From an uncultured Prevotella sp. (GTDB lineage: Bacteria; Bacteroidota; Bacteroidia; Bacteroidales; Bacteroidaceae): a DNA stretch of 64,000 bases. The DNA lies in contig CAMORS010000001.1 of NCBI GenBank assembly GCA_946624005.1, positions 22,035 to 86,034 on the forward strand, written 5' to 3'. The position numbers were made by a program, and so were the translations under genes. Below, in pieces: positions 41,909-50,117 of the stretch (positions are counted from its first letter, which is position 1; the number at the start of each line of letters is the position of its first letter). The notes beneath the pieces were generated by a model. It worked only from the letters and a program-made list of their open reading frames with translations. It searched no databases and was not told where the DNA came from.

Positions 41909-44030
41909 CCTGATGATGATCAGCATCATCGTCAAGGCCAGTGCGTGTGCAGGAGGATACACGCACAACTATTACATGATGAACATCTACCCCAAGTATC
42001 AATGGGAAAACCAACTGTCCGACCGCTACAACAAGTTCTGGCGCACCTACACCAACGACGAGGTGTGGGGATTCAGCACCTGGCAGAAAGACAACATCAT
42101 CGATATTGCCCGGAAGAAGGGCGATAACGAGATAATAGAATACGTCGATCTGCTCAGCGACTATCTCGACAACTGCGGCGAGATCAGCAACGGATGGGAC
42201 TACCCGACGGCCGAACAGCTCAACAAGCAGGACGAGACAATGGAGCGTATCCTCGCTGCAGCCAAAAGCTACAAGGGCTCACGCCTCCGCGCTCAGTATG
42301 CCCTGATGCAGATGCGTGCCAACATGCAGCTGGAACGCCATCAGGACAACATCAACTACTGGACGGCTACGGCATCCAGCCTGCCCGAGAGCGTCTACCG
42401 CGACATGATGAAGAACATCTATGCCGGAGCGCTTCTTCGCACTGGTCAGCGCAAGGCTGCGTGGAATATCTATGCCGAGCAGGGCGACTATGTGTCGCTG
42501 CGCTGGAGTGTCTTCAAGTATCGCAACCTCGCCGGCATTCAGAAGATCTACGGCGAAGATGCCAATGCCGAAGTGCTCAGCTATCTCGTGCAAGACTTCG
42601 TCAACAGCGCACAGGAGACCTACGACAACCTCAGCGGCATGAGCGACGAACTGGGACTGACAGAGGCAGAGACACGCGAGTGGGTCAACGAGAATGTCAA
42701 CATGGTGGGATGCAACCCCGTCTACGATGCTGAGGTGAACAACTTCATCAACTTCGCCCATCAGGTGGTCAGCGAGAAGAAGAACAACGACCCGGCACTC
42801 TGGATGGCAGCAGCAGCCCTGCTCCACTATTTCCAGCGCAACAATGCCACAGCCATGAACGAGATAGAGCAAGCCATGAAGCTCGGCGGTTCGCAGCGCA
42901 TCAAGGACAACGTGCGCGCCATCCGTCTGCTCATCGCTACCTCGGCCATGAAGATGGACAAGAAGTTCTCCAAGCTCGTCGTCAGCGAACTGCAGTGGCT
43001 TGACGAGAAGATAGCCGGCGAAGGCGAATACGACGAATACTTCACGCATGCCAAAGACCGCATCGTCAACATCGGCCTGACAGGCCGCTACCTCAGCGAG
43101 GGCAACAAGAACATGGCCGCTGCCGTTGCAGGAATGGATGTCGACAGCTACAAGCTTCAGCCTGACAACGAGGGTGACGAGGGCTATGGATGGAATCCCA
43201 ACTACAGCGGCGAGTTCTATGCCGGCGTATTCAGCGAGATGACGGCCGACGAGGTGATAGCCTTCTACAGCTTCCTCAACGCCCAGCATAAAGACGAGCT
43301 TGAGAAGTACGTCTGCGAAAAGAACCTCCAGAAGCGCTCCGCCGACTATTTCAACGACTTCATCGGAACGAAGCTCTTGGCTGAAGGGAAGTTTGCCGAT
43401 GCCGTCCCTTATCTCGAGAAAGTGCCTCTCCGCTTCATGGAGCAACAGAACATCAGCTGGTATCTCGCCAACCGCGACTACACCAAGCCACGCTGGTTTG
43501 GCAAGCAGAACCCGACCGACGAAGACGAATATACCGACGGACCGGGCAAGGGTACCATCACCGTCAACAAGAAGCTGCAGTTCTGCCGCGACATGCAGCA
43601 GCTCATGGCGCGCCACCTCCTAGCTCCTGCCGGTGACGAGCGCAAACAACTGGCCTATGAGATGGCGGTGCGCTACTATCAGGCATCGCCCTGGGGCGAC
43701 TGCTGGTTCCTCTCCGACTATGGATGGTCGTCATACCGCTCTACGGAAGACCCCATACCGATGTTCGTCACCAATGCATACAACTATCTGACGGAGGCCA
43801 TGACGGCAACCAACCCCAAACTGCGCCTTGAGAGTCTCTATGCCCGTGCTTACCTGCCCACAGCCGACGAATTCTATTACAACTGGGAGAACGGACGATG
43901 GATCATCGACAGCGAGTCAAGCCAATATCAGGCACTCAACGACCTGGCCGACTACGTCCGCAAGAACACCGATGCACGCGGCACATCCTACATCATGCAG
44001 TGTGACATCATCCAGCAGTTCATCCACTAA
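41886..44030 (+). CDS. Large exported helical-repeat protein of unknown function
   Basis: 714 residues with signal peptide ending at SACAGGYTHNYYMM. The body is rich in paired helices (AAKSYKGSRLRAQYALMQMR; ALLRTGQRKAAWNIYAEQGD; PALWMAAAALLHYFQRNN), suggesting TPR-like scaffolding, and no catalytic motif is visible. The late region (DCWFLSDYGWSSYRST) is well ordered. It starts inside the previous gene and is followed by a strong terminator, so it closes the unit 40305-44030. A protein-binding role for the preceding lipoprotein is possible. Confidence 0.7.
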   Translation: MKRFLAISLMMISIIVKASACAGGYTHNYYMMNIYPKYQWENQLSDRYNKFWRTYTNDEVWGFSTWQKDNIIDIARKKGDNEIIEYVDLLSDYLDNCGEISNGWDYPTAEQLNKQDETMERILAAAKSYKGSRLRAQYALMQMRANMQLERHQDNINYWTATASSLPESVYRDMMKNIYAGALLRTGQRKAAWNIYAEQGDYVSLRWSVFKYRNLAGIQKIYGEDANAEVLSYLVQDFVNSAQETYDNLSGMSDELGLTEAETREWVNENVNMVGCNPVYDAEVNNFINFAHQVVSEKKNNDPALWMAAAALLHYFQRNNATAMNEIEQAMKLGGSQRIKDNVRAIRLLIATSAMKMDKKFSKLVVSELQWLDEKIAGEGEYDEYFTHAKDRIVNIGLTGRYLSEGNKNMAAAVAGMDVDSYKLQPDNEGDEGYGWNPNYSGEFYAGVFSEMTADEVIAFYSFLNAQHKDELEKYVCEKNLQKRSADYFNDFIGTKLLAEGKFADAVPYLEKVPLRFMEQQNISWYLANRDYTKPRWFGKQNPTDEDEYTDGPGKGTITVNKKLQFCRDMQQLMARHLLAPAGDERKQLAYEMAVRYYQASPWGDCWFLSDYGWSSYRSTEDPIPMFVTNAYNYLTEAMTATNPKLRLESLYARAYLPTADEFYYNWENGRWIIDSESSQYQALNDLADYVRKNTDARGTSYIMQCDIIQQFIH

Positions 44031-44052
44031 AGTCATTGCAAGATAGTCTAAC

Positions 44053-44096
44053 AAAAAGGGATTTCCCCCCAGATGATAGGGGAAATCCTTTTTTTT
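44053..44096 (+). terminator. Rho-independent terminator (bidirectional form)
   Basis: GGATTTCCCC (44059-44068) pairs with GGGGAAATCC (44079-44088). Flanking A5 and T8 runs let it work on either strand. It ends the 41886-44030 gene. Confidence 0.92.
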
Positions 44097-44112
44097 GATG
44101 CGCAAAAGACAT

Positions 44113-44121
44113 TATTTTTGC
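44113..44121 (+). promoter_or_regulatory. -7 element (TATTTTTGC) for the 44140 gene
   Basis: TATTTTTGC lies 19 bases before the ATG at 44140; the terminator's T-run occupies the -33 region. Confidence 0.6.
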
Positions 44122-44139
44122 AGTACAAACCAATCAAAC

Positions 44140-45159
44140 ATGATGTCTATGAACAACCTACATCCAACCCACCCGCTCGGCCGAAGGACGCTTGCATGGA
44201 AAAGTCATTCCTCCCTCCCCCTTGCTGATTCAAGAAAGCTCCTTGCAAAACTATTCCTACTGCTGATGCTCTTTTCCGTTGCCACGACGGTGCAAGCCCG
44301 TCGTGTGGGCGTTTTCTGCTTCCTCTCTGGAGAGCAAAGCGGCCATTACGCCGATGGCAAGATCCGCGCACAGATTCTTCCGCTGCCAGACGGACAGGCT
44401 GTGGTGGAAGTGGAGAACCTCACCGACCGCATCGTCTATATCGACCGCGGACGCTCGTTCGTCTATACCAACAACAACTCATCACCGATGTTCGTCCCCT
44501 CCTCGCAGACCAAAGCTTACTCTCAGGGGCGAGGCGTTATCACACAGACCGACAGCAGTATGGCATGGGGCAGCTTCGAGGCTAACACCACGGCCAGCAC
44601 CCACTACGACCAGCGCATCCTCACCATCGCTCCGCACGGTACAGCTCAGGTGTATATCTGGGACGACCTCTCCTATCTCCTGCGCCAGGATATGGTATAT
44701 GCGCCACGCGAAAAGATGGGCCATTTCATCACGTCATCCACTCTATCGGGTGCTCACGACAGCTCTGCCAACCGTCAGCCTTTCCGCAAAGGCGACTCAC
44801 GCTTCTACTCGGCCGACGCAACGCCGCTCTCTCTTTCCGTTGACATGAGCTATGCCTTCACAGAACCCTTTGCACAGATGGAGAAGACGACAGGCACAGC
44901 AGATAGCGAGGTAGTGCGCGTCAGGATGTCCGACTATGTGTCGGCCATCGTCATCGCACCCTACAAGAGCATTCTCAGCGACGGTTCCATCGACTATGCC
45001 CTGGCACCCTCCGTCGGCGACCGTTTGTGCTTCGCCTATCGCTGTGGCAACAACAAGGCGACCGTCGCCGGTATTGCCATAGCAGGCGTTATCGTCGGCG
45101 CTGTTGCCGCTGCCCTCCTTGTTCCAGACTACGACACCAGCATCGATCCTCATTTCTGA
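44140..45159 (+). CDS. Exported protein of unknown function with C-terminal hydrophobic segment
   Basis: 339 residues if read from the ATG at 44140; ATGs at 44143 and 44149 are equally possible. An earlier start would precede the promoter. A hydrophobic span (LLAKLFLLLMLFSVATTVQA) acts as signal peptide after a longer-than-usual N-region. The middle has short beta strands (VVEVENLTDRIVYIDRGRSF). Near the end, VAGIAIAGVIVGAVAAALLV is a Gly/Ala-rich membrane helix. I do not recognise the family. An inverted repeat follows the gene. Confidence 0.62.
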   Translation: MMSMNNLHPTHPLGRRTLAWKSHSSLPLADSRKLLAKLFLLLMLFSVATTVQARRVGVFCFLSGEQSGHYADGKIRAQILPLPDGQAVVEVENLTDRIVYIDRGRSFVYTNNNSSPMFVPSSQTKAYSQGRGVITQTDSSMAWGSFEANTTASTHYDQRILTIAPHGTAQVYIWDDLSYLLRQDMVYAPREKMGHFITSSTLSGAHDSSANRQPFRKGDSRFYSADATPLSLSVDMSYAFTEPFAQMEKTTGTADSEVVRVRMSDYVSAIVIAPYKSILSDGSIDYALAPSVGDRLCFAYRCGNNKATVAGIAIAGVIVGAVAAALLVPDYDTSIDPHF

Positions 45160-45210
45160 ACAAAGAATTAGGCAGGCACATAACCACCTGTTTCTTGCAA
45201 AAACTAACAA

Positions 45211-45287
45211 CCACAAATTAAACGAATTAAACGACCTGGAGTGCATCCTTGCCACTCGCAAAATCGTTTAATTCGTTTAATTCGTGG
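45211..45287. repeat. Long inverted repeat between convergent genes (24-bp arms, one mismatch)
   Basis: Arm 45211-45234 (CCACAAATTAAACGAATTAA...) and arm 45264-45287 (TCGTTTAATTCGTTTAATTC...) pair with one mismatch. An inner GAGTG/CACTC stem (45239-45257) makes a branched hairpin. AATTAAACGAATTAAACG is a known type of Bacteroidota intergenic repeat. It may serve as a two-way terminator. Confidence 0.85.
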
Positions 45288-45335
45288 TCAGTAAAGGTCA
45301 AGCGTGTCCCTCGGAATCGTGGTCTGAAGAAGCGC

Positions 45336-45866
45336 TCACTCCTCGTCGGGGAACAATCCCTTGTGTTGCGAGGCATACCAGTCGTCGTACCAGTCGTAGC
45401 CAGTGAACGACGAATCCCATCCGCCGCTCACACGATAGAGCGAGAAGGATGCCAGATATTCGCCTGTCCGGTAGTCGTGGAACTCACCACGGAACGTGTT
45501 GCCGTACATCTCCCAGTTGTAGATGATGATGTGCGAGCCATCGTCGTAGTCGAGGTAGATTTCGCCGTTGCGTACTGTATAGTCGAAGTAGACCACTTCG
45601 CCGTAGCCGTAGCTGCTATAGTCTACCTCTCGTCCACGCCCTCTGGCATAGCCATACGAATCGTGGTTAAACTCTATCTGCGTATCGGTATATTCTGTCG
45701 TGCGGCCGTAGCGGTTGTAGTAGTATGTACTCTGAATCTGCCCGCGCCAGATGCCTTCGAGGTTGTAGACAATCTGCTCGTCTTCCGATTCGCACGAGGT
45801 GAGCAGCCAAGGCATGCACCCCACCAGGGCCAGTGCCAGGATTGTGTAAATCTTCTTCATATTCAT
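45336..45866 (-). CDS. Tyr/Asp-rich lipoprotein of unknown function
   Basis: 176 residues from MNMKKIYT; an in-frame ATG two codons on is an alternative start. The lipobox is LLTSCESE. The mature part is very rich in Tyr, Asp and Gly: VYNLEGIWRGQI, then FNHDSYGYARGRG, EVVYFDYTVRNGEIYLDYDD and GGWDSSFTGYDWYDDWY. LEGIWRGQI and EIYLDYDDGSHIII suggest a small lipocalin-like barrel, as in Bacteroidota proteins with LxGxWxG starts. Function unknown. It has a strong promoter. Confidence 0.7.
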   Translation of the reverse strand: MNMKKIYTILALALVGCMPWLLTSCESEDEQIVYNLEGIWRGQIQSTYYYNRYGRTTEYTDTQIEFNHDSYGYARGRGREVDYSSYGYGEVVYFDYTVRNGEIYLDYDDGSHIIIYNWEMYGNTFRGEFHDYRTGEYLASFSLYRVSGGWDSSFTGYDWYDDWYASQHKGLFPDEE

Positions 45867-45899
45867 TATTCTTTTATGTGATTCAACAATTTTCTTGCT

Positions 45900-45932
45900 G
45901 CAAAGGTACATTATTTTCAGCCAACCACCAAA
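45900..45932 (-). promoter_or_regulatory. Promoter for the 45336-45866 lipoprotein
   Basis: Minus-strand TACCTTTGC at 45900-45908 and TTTG at 45929-45932, 20-base spacer. Confidence 0.85.
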
Positions 45933-46023
45933 GGAAAATCCATAAAAGCGATAGGGATACCCCTCTTTCTGCGTTTGCCGGCATGAAAAAAGCCACCCCG
46001 CTAAGGGATGACTTCCGGAAGAG

Positions 46024-46105
46024 TGCGCCTGATAGGACTCGAACCTACACAACCGGAGTTACCAGATCCTAAGTCTGGCGCGTCTACCAATTCCGCCACA
46101 AGCGC
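46024..46105 (-). tRNA. tRNA-Leu (anticodon UAG)
   Basis: Minus strand: acceptor GCGCTTG pairs with CAGGCGC (one G-U). The anticodon stem CCAGA/TCTGG encloses CTTAGGA (anticodon TAG). A long variable arm (GTAACTCCGGTTGTGT region) and the GGTTCGAGTCC T arm are class II features. The 3' CCA is not encoded. Confidence 0.93.
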
Positions 46106-46162
46106 TACAAAAAACACTGAGTTTGGACAGTCTAGACGAACCTGTTATGTCCAAAAAGCCGT

Positions 46163-46195
46163 GCAAAGGTACGTGGTTTTTATGGAATTTGCAAA
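46163..46195 (-). promoter_or_regulatory. Promoter for tRNA-Leu
   Basis: Minus-strand TACCTTTGC at 46163-46171 and TTTG at 46192-46195, 20-base spacer. Confidence 0.85.
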
Positions 46196-46233
46196 AAATA
46201 TATGATTTTTTTTCTATTTCATGCGAAAATTGG

Positions 46234-46242
46234 TATCTTTGC
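46234..46242 (+). promoter_or_regulatory. -7 element (TATCTTTGC) for the 46272 gene
   Basis: TATCTTTGC lies 29 bases before the ATG. The -33 area is a T-rich stretch without a clean TTTG. Confidence 0.65.
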
Positions 46243-46271
46243 AGCACAATTACTATTAGAATGGTAAAACA

Positions 46272-47390
46272 ATGAAGAAGATTGCTTTTCTTATCATCAT
46301 CATCACGGCACTGTGGCATGCAACAGCTACGGCAGATGACTTGTATCGGAAAATGACATCGCCAGAACAGGTGACGACAAGTGGAGAATATGCCTTGGCA
46401 AGCAACGACAAGCGCGCCATGCTCACCTTCGACGGCAGCAAGATCAGCCAAATGGCGACGGGGACAACATGGATAGGCAGCGACGACGGCATCGTCATCC
46501 CCTACGACGAGAAGCAACAGCCAGCCTTGTTGGGACTGATAGAAGCGGGCGACTACTACGTCATCTATTTCAGGGGAACAGAAACATGCCTCGCCGCCAG
46601 CGGGACGAAGAACAGTCCGAAGCTGACAACCTTGGCCTATTCCGAGGACATGGCAGAAGATAACAGGGCCTTATGGAAGATAGAAATGAACGGCGACGAG
46701 CTTACGCTGCGAAGTGTTCAAGTGGGTTATTGCCTCATTTATGGCAACAACACATTCAAGATTGCCGGCAAGAATAGCAACAATCAGTATGTCAACATCT
46801 ACCAAAAAATAGGCGAAGGCGTTCGTATCCCTTCGTCGGGCTACCTCTCCTACGTCACGCTGACGGCTGTCGACTTCACGCAGACACCTGGTCTGACAGC
46901 CTGTGAGGTGGTGGCAGCGACAAAAAGCAGGGTGAACATCGTTCCCATCTCTCAGGCTCCGGCATTCACCGCCGTCGTCCTCCATGCTGAGAAAGGTAGC
47001 TATGCCATCAGCAAGGCTGCGGGAACAGTAGCTCCCCTGACGTCGAACCTCCTTCGCGCCTCCGACGGCAGCATGAGTCATCGTGCCGACGGCCAGAACT
47101 ACTACGTGCTCGACTTCCGTCTTGCTCATGGCGTCGGCTTCTATCGTATGGAGAAAGACGACATCGTTGCCGAGCGGACTGGCTATCTCATCATCCGCGG
47201 CGACGATAGCGATGCAGACTTTATTCCTCTTGTGGATGGTCCGCCCACAGGGATAGAAGAGCTGGGGCAGCCCAATCTTCAACCCAACCGTGCAAGGCTC
47301 TATGACATCATGGGCAGGCCGTTGCCCGATGGATTGGCCTCTCCTGGCATCGTCATCGTCGGCAACAAAAAGGTGGTTGGCCGTCCGTAA
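46272..47390 (+). CDS. Exported protein of unknown function with T9SS-like tail
   Basis: 372 residues with signal peptide (AFLIIIITALWHATATA). The body has repeated short strands: SGEYALASNDKRAMLTFDGS, YYVIYFRGTETCLAAS, LTLRSVQVGYCLIYGNN, reminiscent of a beta-trefoil. QNYYVLDFRLAHGVGFYRME resembles the region before the tail in other Prevotella surface proteins. The end, ARLYDIMGRPLPDGLASPGI followed by VIVGNKKVVGRP, fits a T9SS sorting tail. A binding role is possible; no enzyme motif is seen. It is convergent with the ABC ATPase gene 50 bases away. Confidence 0.68.
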   Translation: MKKIAFLIIIITALWHATATADDLYRKMTSPEQVTTSGEYALASNDKRAMLTFDGSKISQMATGTTWIGSDDGIVIPYDEKQQPALLGLIEAGDYYVIYFRGTETCLAASGTKNSPKLTTLAYSEDMAEDNRALWKIEMNGDELTLRSVQVGYCLIYGNNTFKIAGKNSNNQYVNIYQKIGEGVRIPSSGYLSYVTLTAVDFTQTPGLTACEVVAATKSRVNIVPISQAPAFTAVVLHAEKGSYAISKAAGTVAPLTSNLLRASDGSMSHRADGQNYYVLDFRLAHGVGFYRMEKDDIVAERTGYLIIRGDDSDADFIPLVDGPPTGIEELGQPNLQPNRARLYDIMGRPLPDGLASPGIVIVGNKKVVGRP

Positions 47391-47440
47391 GCAGCCAAAA
47401 CATTTCGCAAAGAAAGTCACCGAAATCTTCAAACGTGTCG

Positions 47441-48304
47441 CTACTCCACGCGGATAGCCATCGACTGTGGGTCGAAGTGCATTCCCTTTTTATTCAGGAA
47501 GCGGCCCAGCGTACCGTTGTCGGCCAACTGCCGTGGTGTTCCGATAGACAGAGGGCTGTCGGGCATCATGAGCCAGAGCGTGTCGGCAATCTGCAGAGCC
47601 AGCTCCATGTCGTGGGTAGAAAGGAAGATGGTCTTGTGCGTTTCGCGGCTAAGATGGTGCAGCAGCTGCAGCATCTCCACCTTGCTGGGATAGTCGAGAA
47701 AGGCCGTTGGCTCATCAAGGTAGATGACGGGCGTTTGCTGTGCGAGGGCTTTGGCTATCATCATCTTCTGTCGCTCGCCGTCGCTCAGCGTCTGCACCAT
47801 ACGGTCGCGCAAGGCTTCGATACCCACCAGACGGATACTCTCTTCCACAATTTCGCGGTCGTCAGCATTGAGCGTTCCCCAGAAACCGGTGTAGGGCGAC
47901 CGTCCGAGAGCAATCAGTTCGAATACCGTCATATTCTGAACGTCGGGCTTCGAGGTCAGGACAACACCGATGAGCTTGGACAGTTCGCGGTCGGACAACT
48001 GTGCAAGGCTCTGTCCGTTGATGGTGACACCGCCACCTAAAGGCGGCTGGAAGGCAGAAAGGGTGCGCAGCAATGTCGACTTGCCCACGCCGTTGGGGCC
48101 TATGAGGCAAGTGAGCTGATCGGGCAGGATGTCAGCCGTGATGTCTGCCGCAACAACTTTCCGGCTGTTCTTGGCTGTGTAGCCGATGACGAGAGAGCGG
48201 AGGGAGACACCTCCCTGAAGCCCTCCTGAGGGAGAACCTCCCCTAACCCCTCCAAGGGAGGGGGAACCTAATGTGTTATGAGTGGATGCGTTTGTTTTTT
48301 CCAA
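47441..48304 (-). CDS. ABC transporter ATP-binding protein (FecE/BtuD type), TTG start and repeat-derived N-terminus
   Basis: 287 residues. The only usable start is TTG at 48304, 21 bases after the previous gene; no ATG precedes the core. Walker A is GPNGVGKST, the signature is LSDGERQ, Walker B is VIYLDEP, and the switch His is in STHD. The RSPYTGFWG wording is typical of iron-siderophore/cobalamin ATPases. No permease or binding protein lies nearby, so it must work with partners elsewhere. Residues about 12-33 (GSPSLGGVRGGSPSGGLQGG) are translated from a CCCTCCAAGGGAGGGG repeat. Confidence 0.88.
   Translation of the reverse strand: MEKTNASTHNTLGSPSLGGVRGGSPSGGLQGGVSLRSLVIGYTAKNSRKVVAADITADILPDQLTCLIGPNGVGKSTLLRTLSAFQPPLGGGVTINGQSLAQLSDRELSKLIGVVLTSKPDVQNMTVFELIALGRSPYTGFWGTLNADDREIVEESIRLVGIEALRDRMVQTLSDGERQKMMIAKALAQQTPVIYLDEPTAFLDYPSKVEMLQLLHHLSRETHKTIFLSTHDMELALQIADTLWLMMPDSPLSIGTPRQLADNGTLGRFLNKKGMHFDPQSMAIRVE
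48208..48272. repeat. CCCTAACCCCTCCAAGGGAG palindromic repeat within the ABC ATPase N-terminus
   Basis: Two adjacent hairpins: CTCCCT...AGGGAG near 48211-48234, and CCCCT...CCAAGGGAGGGG near 48239-48263. The wording CCCCTAACCCCTCCAAGGGAGG recurs between genes in Bacteroidota, and a degraded form lies at 40244-40275. Here it is translated as a Gly/Ser-rich N-terminal stretch. Confidence 0.75.
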
Positions 48305-48325
48305 TTGTATAATTCTTTAAATTCT

Positions 48326-49324
48326 TTAATTTTTTAAAAGTGCTCTGGCATACTCGATGATAGTGTCGCGTCCGCGAAGGAAGTCCTCGTCGGTGAGGTC
48401 AACGCGGTGGTCGGGCATGATGCCATCCTCCGTGCTGTTGCCGTTGCGGTCGAACATTGGGCAGGCCGAGAAGCGCACCGTCCAGCCGTTGGGCAGTTCG
48501 GAAGTGAAGGGCAGTCCAGCCCCGCCTCCCGTCTTGTCGCCCACAACGGTGACGTTGGGGCAGCACATCATATACTTCACAAACTCGTTGGCTGCTGAGA
48601 ACACCTGCCTGTTGGTGAGCACGGCAACCGGTTTCTGCCAGCGCACACCGTTGCTGGGCTTGAGGCGCTGCTCTGCGCGTGCTGAGAAGTCGTCGTGTCC
48701 CTTTCCCGTCTTGTGTTGCATATAGCCCACGAGGATCTCCTCGTTGGTGAATCGTGCCGCCAGTTTTTCTGCCGTCTGGAGATTTCCACCGCCGTTGTCT
48801 CGGATGTCGATGATGAGCGCGTTGCAAGGGGCAAGATAGAAGAGCACGTCGTCGAGATTGCCATTGCCGATGCCGCTTTGGAACGAGCTGTAGCGGATAT
48901 ATCCGATGTTGTCGTCGAGCTTGCGGTAGCGGATGCCCGAAGCGATGCGATAGTCGGTACCGAGATAGCGGTTGAGGAGCGAGTCGGAAACATTGCTGGG
49001 ATAGTCTTCATGCCAAGACCAGTAGCGTGCCACGTCGAAAGAAGCATAGAGATTGACATGGCCGTCACGCAGTTCGCCCACCATATTGGCCAGCACCTGG
49101 AAGAGCTGGCCCTCCGTCATCTCTGCATCTATCTGCCGGGCATAGCGCTGGTGCACCTCATTCCAGTCGACCGCCTTCTCCGAGAAGAAGCAGTAGTGCT
49201 CGTCCATAATCTTCCACAGCGCATCGAAGTTGCCCTGCGGGTTGTCGGCAAACTCGTCTTCTTCTACGCATGCAGCGCAGAGAAGGATTGTCGCAAATAA
49301 AAAGAGCCTATAGATTTTTGACAT
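48326..49324 (-). CDS. S41 family peptidase lipoprotein
   Basis: 332 residues; the signal peptide ends LLCAACVEED (lipoprotein). The tricorn-type N-terminal helical bundle (LWKIMDEHYCFF) is followed by GELRDGHVNLY, the interface strand IGYIRYSSF, IIDIRDNGGG at 171-180, and the nucleophile Ser243 in NRQVFSAANEF. GDKTGGGAGLPF follows. The family cleaves proteins with a Ser-Lys pair; here it would act in the periplasm or at the surface. It overlaps the previous gene by 17 bases. Confidence 0.9.
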   Translation of the reverse strand: MSKIYRLFLFATILLCAACVEEDEFADNPQGNFDALWKIMDEHYCFFSEKAVDWNEVHQRYARQIDAEMTEGQLFQVLANMVGELRDGHVNLYASFDVARYWSWHEDYPSNVSDSLLNRYLGTDYRIASGIRYRKLDDNIGYIRYSSFQSGIGNGNLDDVLFYLAPCNALIIDIRDNGGGNLQTAEKLAARFTNEEILVGYMQHKTGKGHDDFSARAEQRLKPSNGVRWQKPVAVLTNRQVFSAANEFVKYMMCCPNVTVVGDKTGGGAGLPFTSELPNGWTVRFSACPMFDRNGNSTEDGIMPDHRVDLTDEDFLRGRDTIIEYARALLKN

Positions 49325-50117
49325 ATCCGATGATGAAGAGATGTGAATAAGTGTGGTATTTCAGACTGTTGACGCGTGCCTGCTGGCAATCGCCGAGATA
49401 GCCGATGCGCAGAGCTTGACGCCGGAAGGGGATGTCGAGCGTCAGACTGTGTCGAAGCGTCGGAGCACAGAAGGGCGTTGTCGGCACAATGTTATGGTCG
49501 TAGTCGCCTCGAGAGAATATCTCGTAGTACGACTGTCCGTAATTCGGACTGAAAAGAATGCCTGCAAGGGGTGCCGCCACTTCGTAGTGTAGCTGCATCT
49601 GCCGACGGAAGAGCGGAAAGCGATATGTTGCCATCGCTGTCGGTCCAATGTTGAGGTAGACCCTTGCCTGCGCGGGGTTGTTGCTGTTGCGTGTACTGTA
49701 CGCAAAGCCAACGCCACCCTCTACCTGTCCGCCAGCCTCGATTGCCCAGTGTTCGGAAAGTCTCCATTCGTGGCGTAGGGCATAATCGATGGTGTAGAGC
49801 CCATACAGATAGTCGGCATTGTCGGCCCGCGGAGAAGCGAAGGCAAACTGTCCCGAGTGGGTAAAAGAGCTGTGCCAGGCAGAATGCCGTTTCAGTCTTC
49901 GGTCGCTGCGACTGATGATGCGCAGCTCCGAACCGCTGTACTCCTCCTGACTCATATACGTGTCGAGGATAGCTGTCGAACCGATGCCCACCGTCAGCGA
50001 ACGCTCCGGTTCTGTTGCCGTCCGGCCGTTATTGCCGCTGTTTTCCTGTTGGGCTGCCGCTTGTGTTGCAGCCAGGACGAGCAGCCATAGCACGAGATGT
50101 TTTCTAAAGTTCGTCAT
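49308..50117 (-). CDS. DUF3316 outer-membrane protein
   Basis: 269 residues from the ATG at 50117, which overlaps the parC stop by 14 bases; a longer reading lacks a sensible start. A signal peptide (VLWLLVLAATQAAA) and then GIGSTAILDTYMSQEEYSGSELRII is the characteristic opening of DUF3316. Alternating strands with Arg/Tyr-rich girdles run to the end (HLFIIGYVKNL), fitting a small outer-membrane barrel. Function unknown. It overlaps both neighbours, so translation is coupled. Confidence 0.8.
   Translation of the reverse strand: MTNFRKHLVLWLLVLAATQAAAQQENSGNNGRTATEPERSLTVGIGSTAILDTYMSQEEYSGSELRIISRSDRRLKRHSAWHSSFTHSGQFAFASPRADNADYLYGLYTIDYALRHEWRLSEHWAIEAGGQVEGGVGFAYSTRNSNNPAQARVYLNIGPTAMATYRFPLFRRQMQLHYEVAAPLAGILFSPNYGQSYYEIFSRGDYDHNIVPTTPFCAPTLRHSLTLDIPFRRQALRIGYLGDCQQARVNSLKYHTYSHLFIIGYVKNL

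Noticed and set aside
44095..44139. Earlier start for the 44140 gene
   Set aside because: It would begin upstream of the promoter's -7 box and inside the terminator's T-run.
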